From Gamarada debralockiae (taxonomy: Eukaryota > Ascomycota > Leotiomycetes > Helotiales > Hyphodiscaceae), in the NCBI GenBank assembly GCA_002803225.1, contig NXFV01001566.1:1-22344 (forward strand): a stretch of DNA of 22,344 bases, written 5' to 3'. Below are positions 18,415 through 22,344 of the stretch, piece by piece (within the stretch, counting starts at the first letter, position 1; the number at the start of each line of letters is the position of its first letter). The position numbers were made by a program, and so were the translations under genes. The notes under the pieces were generated by a model. It was not told the DNA's origin, searched no databases, and saw nothing but the letters and a program-made list of their open reading frames with translations.

Positions 18415-20604
18415 ATGGCTTTCCCCATTGGCATGTCTCGAAGCTCTTCTCAACCATCTCCCTTGTCCCACCATCCACGAAAATTCCCATCACACCCGCA
18501 TACCTATTGCTACTGCTGTGGCCCTTCGCGGTATCCAGATCGCCACCGCTATTGTAAGTTGTGCATTCGCTCTCATCTCAGCCCCGTTATCATTCATCTG
18601 GTCGGAGAGCCGAGCCTATTTTCCCCTAACAATATTCGACGTTATTCGATCGGTACGACTACGCTCGAGCGGTTTTGGACTTGAGTTGCTGTCTTCGAGC
18701 AAATCTATCAACCTCTCCACTCATCGAGTATATTCAACTGACCTCGCGAAATGCTTCTGATCGACGGAGTACCCAAACTAACGACACCCTATTGTCGATC
18801 GAGGGTTGCCTGTGGCAGGTTGGCCTACGCTCACCGTCCTGCTAAGAGAACCTCCTTCACAACAATAGTGCCTTCCCGTTGCGATGAAGGCGAGAGTGAA
18901 TAATATCACAACAAGTTCGAGCGGGAAAATCACTTCAAAAATAATACGTTCACTAAATAAGAAGGTGAACTAATACTGACAATATCTTTTTCACAGACTC
19001 GGAGGTACCGGCACCAGTCATCAAGATGGAGCTACAGTCACAGGACCAGTTTACTCGCACTCAATGTCAAGGATATCAGCCCACTCCATACTACCGGAGT
19101 GACTGGACCACGACAGCAACCCCGCCGATAGCTCAACATCCAATAGAATTCCTTTCTCAGGTTCCACATCATCGCCGAGGGCTTCAGGCAGCAGGTGCGT
19201 ACCCTACACCTTGAGTCATCCAAAATCACCCAAAAATCAGGCTAGGCTGCCTTGCTATTCTGGGCTTATTTGTTAGCCTTGCAGAAGCATGTGATCGCTA
19301 ATACTTAAGCACAGCAACCGCCATTTCAGCTCAAGGCTTCCACAATAACGGTTACTCTAATACAAATAATGCGTTCTTGGTCGCTGAAAACACCAGAAGG
19401 GTTGATGCAGGAGCTGAACGCGTCGACTTTTCGGGCCCGATTTTGGCGAATTCGCTGAGCCACCACGCTAACCGCACAAGCCACACCGAAGGCGCTAACA
19501 ACCTAAAATTCTTCTCGCCCCAGGCCGACTGCCATCTCAGCCAAGGCAACAACATCGAGACTCACGAAAGCCATCCTCACGAGGCAGTTAATTACGCACT
19601 GTTTCGCCACCCAAGCAAAGAGCAATACCGTCTTTCGCGTCTATCATCTCACTTTCACTCGTCAACTCCAGACTACTTCGAATACCCCGATTCCGCAATG
19701 TCGCTGTCCTACGAATCGCAACAATTCATGGCAGATGCAAGCTATCCGCGAATGCACGAGCCGCAAGAACAAGAAGAAATACAACATGAGCATCCTCGAT
19801 ATCCGAGTCCTCCGATGCCCTCTGCAGAAATGAATCCATACAATCACCAAGGCTTAGATACGGCGCAGGAAGACGCGATCGAAAACCTGCCACAACTCCA
19901 AAGCAATGATACAGACGCACCGAGTCCTGGCAGAAGCAAGCCAATTCCAAAGCCAGATCGCGAAGTCACGAAGGGAGAGAATGGACGATTTGTTTGTACC
20001 TGGGTGGGATGCACGGAGGAAGTTAGGGATTTCGGAAGAAAGTGCGAATGGTCGAAGCATATGGACAAGCACGATCGACCATACAAGTGTCCTGCCGAGG
20101 GTTGTGAGAAACTACCGGGCTTCACCTACAGCGGAGGTCTACTTCGGCATGAACGTGAGGTCCATGGAAAGCACGGAGTAAGTACCTACCTTCCTAACTT
20201 TCCTTGATTGCTGCTGACAAAAGCTACAGGGTCCTCGAAAACAACTCAACTGTCCACACCTAAACTGCAAGCGTCACACTGGCAAGGGATTTTCGCGACA
20301 GGAGAACCTGAACGAACATCTTAGACGCGTTCATACTTCCGATGGAGTCGTCCCGGATGGAGCGGAGACCGAGGAAGAGGGTGAAGATACCAAAGCCGGT
20401 ATGAAGAGAAAGCGTGGATCGGGTCGCGGTGGCGGCGATGACATTCGAGAGGAATTGAAGAGACTGCGGGCTGAGAATGAGGAGTTAAGAAGACATTCGG
20501 AGGCGCAGACTGCACAAACCGCAGAGATGATGGCCCAGATCCGACAACTCCAATCCGCTGTTACGGTCGCACACCCTCGCATGCCCAACGCACCCATGCT
20601 GTGA
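18415..20604 (+). CDS. C2H2 zinc-finger transcription factor with C-terminal coiled coil
   Basis: The core gene runs from ATG 19026: exons ..-19194, 19315-20177 and 20230-20604. I favour an extra first exon, 18415-18553, joined across a 443-base intron to 18997. ATG 18415 has an ideal context, the donor is GTAAGT, the acceptor is TTTTTCACAG after CTAATACTGAC, and the phases match. This gives 524 residues; starting at 19026 gives 468. Numbered on the long form, the fingers are Cys340-Cys345-His361-His365, Cys371-Cys376-His391-His396 and Cys408-Cys413-His430-His435. The intron at 20178-20229 lies between fingers 2 and 3. A basic patch (KRKR, about 459-462) and a charged, leucine-containing coiled coil (about 471-508, ELKRLRAENEELRR) follow, suggesting nuclear import and dimerisation. 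The N-terminal half is Ser/Pro/Gln/His-rich, as in activation regions. Targets are unknown. Confidence 0.8.
18554..18996 (+). other. Proposed long first intron of the zinc-finger gene
   Basis: It starts GTAAGT and ends TTTTTCACAG with CTAAT/CTGAC branch-like sequences 16-28 bases upstream of the acceptor. It joins codon phase 1 to a two-base remainder in frame with the later ATG at 19026. At 443 bases it is much longer than the other introns in the window. If the upstream exon is not coding, it could still be a 5' leader intron. Confidence 0.45.
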
Positions 20605-21578
20605 AGGGCTTTTCCTTTGTTGGACTTTGCGGAACTTCTATTATAATTTTGGGTTGCTTGAGTGCCTCGCGGCTGGTCACAAGGCATAACGGAGGAGTTG
20701 GTGGAATTATACTGGCGTAATGGAAATTGAAGATTTGGTATGGTCACGGATCACTCTTCTCGCTGGTGGCAATAGTGATTCTCTACTTTGCTCTCAGACT
20801 GTTTATATAGCTGTACTGTGTACTCGATAAATACTCTTCAACCCCCTGAATTCGAGACCTGACGTTGAATTCTAAAGCCTGAGGCAGTCTTGCACAGAAA
20901 TGCTTTTATCACCTGCCACATCTCGTCCTTTCTAGACGTAAAGCTTTCGAGCTTCAGCGACACGACTTCATTCCAAGGCTGGCATCTGTGACGGAAATTA
21001 TTTGAAAGATTCTTGAGTTGTACAACGTGACGATCAAGTATCCGGTAAGGACTCAGGTTCTCCGTCAAATGTGTCGCGAGAAGCATGCATGTCATTGAGG
21101 AGTCTTCCGACGAGGTTTGGGTCCACTCCGTCGAGAACCCTCCCATCACAGTCATCAACACTTTCATCATTTCTAGTTGACTCGGAACCAATTTCAAATC
21201 ATACCTCCTCTAGCCCTCAATGAAGCTACATTCCCCAGATTTTCGGCATTAAATACCGTGCAGCAGCCGGTTCTGCCTTATTAGGCTCAGGACTTCTCTC
21301 ACTACGCTATTTAGGCATATCGCTGCCTACTTCCTGGGTTCCAGTATTCCGGAAGCCCATACAAGATATATTGAAGATCCATCTGACAGCTCACACAGAG
21401 TCGAAGGGAGCCAGATCAGTGTTGGAGCTTCGATGGTTTAACCGTTTATTGCTCGCATCGTCATCAGCCTGTACTTCAGATCCCGCCCATTTCCTCTTCT
21501 TTGAATATATCAGTTCACCGCGATCTTCAATATAAGTGTGCCTATTTTCTCATCATCTTATTCATACTGCAAATCATC
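20605..21578. other. Intergenic stretch with one weak minus-strand frame
   Basis: Contains the 3' region of the zinc-finger gene and the promoter of the methyltransferase fragment. One minus-strand frame, from ATG at 21170 down to 20838 (110 codons, with NNFRHRCQPWNEVVSLKLES), is open but unrecognised and has no supporting signals. I give it about 0.2 as a gene. Confidence 0.3.
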
Positions 21579-21761
21579 ATGACACCAAGCGCAACGACAG
21601 AGACGACCGCCCAAAATCGAGGTAAAGACAGTCGAAACTGGTACTATCCCGAAATAGGAGATAGGCTCTCACCGGACACTCAAGAGCTCTTAGAGAACTA
21701 CAGCAAAATACCATCTCATTCAGTAGAGAGCCATGTTCGCAGAGCTGTACAATCTGTTCCG
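21579..21761 (+). pseudogene. First exon of a SAM-dependent methyltransferase, rest missing
   Basis: The 61 codons from ATG 21579 end at a consensus donor (GTAAGT at 21762). The protein contains WYYPEIGDRLSPDTQELLEN then YSKIPSHSVESHV. I recognise this as the N-terminal signature of fungal methyltransferases found in meroterpenoid and polyketide clusters, which continue with an Arg-x-x-Ala-Trp and Tyr-Pro-Cys region and then the Rossmann SAM-binding domain. None of that follows. After the donor the sequence becomes AT-rich and then turns into a minus-strand Tc1/mariner transposase relic. The simplest reading is truncation by, or together with, a transposon insertion in intron 1. If the rest resumes beyond the window edge, the gene might only be interrupted by a long intron. 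Confidence 0.6.
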
Positions 21762-21770
21762 GTAAGTGTT

Positions 21771-21782
21771 CGTCACGTGACG
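21771..21782. repeat. 12-bp perfect palindrome CGTCACGTGACG
   Basis: A perfect palindrome just inside the presumed methyltransferase intron. GTCACGTG recurs at 22212-22219, and a related GGTCACGTT lies at 22188-22196, on the far side of the transposase fragment. These may be remains of terminal inverted repeats, or E-box-type (CACGTG) binding sites that predate the insertion. Confidence 0.5.
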
Positions 21783-21862
21783 AATTCCTACCTCTTTTCA
21801 CTTCAAAAGTTCTCAACGAGTTATTAGTCAAATGAAGTACAAATAGGCTTAAATTAAAGCTA

Positions 21863-22192
21863 TTAATACTTAGTTAAACCTCCCTTGTTTTTAATATATA
21901 AATCTATCCGCTTTGGTATACTCTTATTTAATTTCAACAGCGAGTTTGGTGAGATCTGTGGCCACACTTCATGTAACGCTAATTCTAAATCAGAGAGTGT
22001 TCGCGTTCTATAACGTATCTTCCCGATTCGAGTCTTGATTTGTGCCCATAGATTTTCAATTGGAGACAAATTAGGTGATTGTGGTGGCCAGCGTATTGTC
22101 TTGACTTTCTGTGACTTAAGGAAGTCTATCATAAGCTTTGCCTTATGCCACGGAGTATTATCTTCTTGTATTGTGGTGGGGAAATCGGTCAC
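21863..22192 (-). mobile_element. Truncated Tc1/mariner transposase (C-terminal part, DD34E type)
   Basis: The minus-strand frame ends at 21863 and opens near 22204, with no ATG at its 5' limit, so the N-terminal two thirds (DNA-binding domain and first catalytic Asp) are missing. What remains is the DDE_3-type end: QEDNTPWHKAK with the second catalytic Asp, RWPPQSPNLSPIENLW with the catalytic Glu, and exactly 34 residues between them, which is the Tc1 spacing. It cannot be active. AT-rich sequence on both sides probably includes element ends, but I could not fix terminal repeats or a TA duplication. It lies antisense in what should be the body of the methyltransferase gene. Confidence 0.85.
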
Positions 22193-22344
22193 GTTGATCG
22201 CTTAGCTGGATGTCACGTGCCAGCGGGACATAAATGGCCTTCGCAGCCAGGACAGCACTTAGATACTTACACATAATCACGCATTATATAATATAGTTTT
22301 TTACCTTGTTTTCAGATACATTTAGGTGTGCTTTTAAGCACTAT
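22193..22344. other. AT-rich right edge
   Basis: No gene. Contains GTCACGTG (22212-22219) and then AT-rich sequence (22270-22344) that may be part of the same repeat-rich patch as the transposase relic. Confidence 0.3.

Noticed and set aside
18415..18684. An 89-codon single-exon gene from ATG 18415
   Set aside because: A consensus GTAAGT donor at 18554 and phase-matched joining to the zinc-finger gene explain the first 46 codons better; the remainder looks like intron.
20331..20747. A 138-codon minus-strand frame over the end of the zinc-finger gene
   Set aside because: It is antisense to the third zinc finger and the coiled coil, and crosses the stop codon and 3' region.

Overview
This window reads as the nuclear genome of a filamentous ascomycete, most likely a Pezizomycotina species; a Leotiomycete is my inference. 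The evidence is: many 49-63 bp introns with GT..AG ends and CTAAC/CTGAC-type branch sites, the C-terminal end of a fungal NACHT-WD40 protein, a fungal-type F-box gene, the first exon of a fungal secondary-metabolism-type methyltransferase, and a Tc1/mariner transposase relic. There are no bacterial signals (no operons, Shine-Dalgarno sites or CRISPR), and I found no tRNA or rRNA.

Layout. 1-461: 3' end of a WD40-repeat gene, frameshifted by an 11-G run. 462-1330: AT-rich spacer. 1331-3181: a tandem pair of related small genes, both broken (frameshift in the first; frameshift, internal stop and shortened middle in the second). 3549-4111: small acidic protein, probably two exons. 4112-7657: gene-poor stretch holding a miniature inverted-repeat element (5336-5488), two degenerate coding-looking tracts and an A-rich purine tract. 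7730-11948: the largest gene, a 1388-residue, mostly disordered protein with a histone-H2A-like helix near its N-terminus and four copies of a short LAEF-type motif in its second exon. 12750-13508: secreted glycoprotein. 13828-16693: an 11-exon F-box protein whose full splice structure can be read. 16694-18414: spacer with nothing convincing. 18415-20604: three-finger C2H2 transcription factor with a C-terminal coiled coil, probably starting in an upstream exon. 21579-21761: orphan first exon of a methyltransferase, followed by a truncated Tc1/mariner transposase on the minus strand (21863-22192).

The genes do not form one pathway. Four well-formed single-copy genes (large disordered protein, secreted protein, F-box protein, zinc-finger protein) sit between two decayed, repeat-bearing flanks (about 1-7600 and 21500-22344). 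The flanks hold the most unusual material. All exon coordinates come from reading splice signals and reading-frame phase by eye; no alignment or database search was run.
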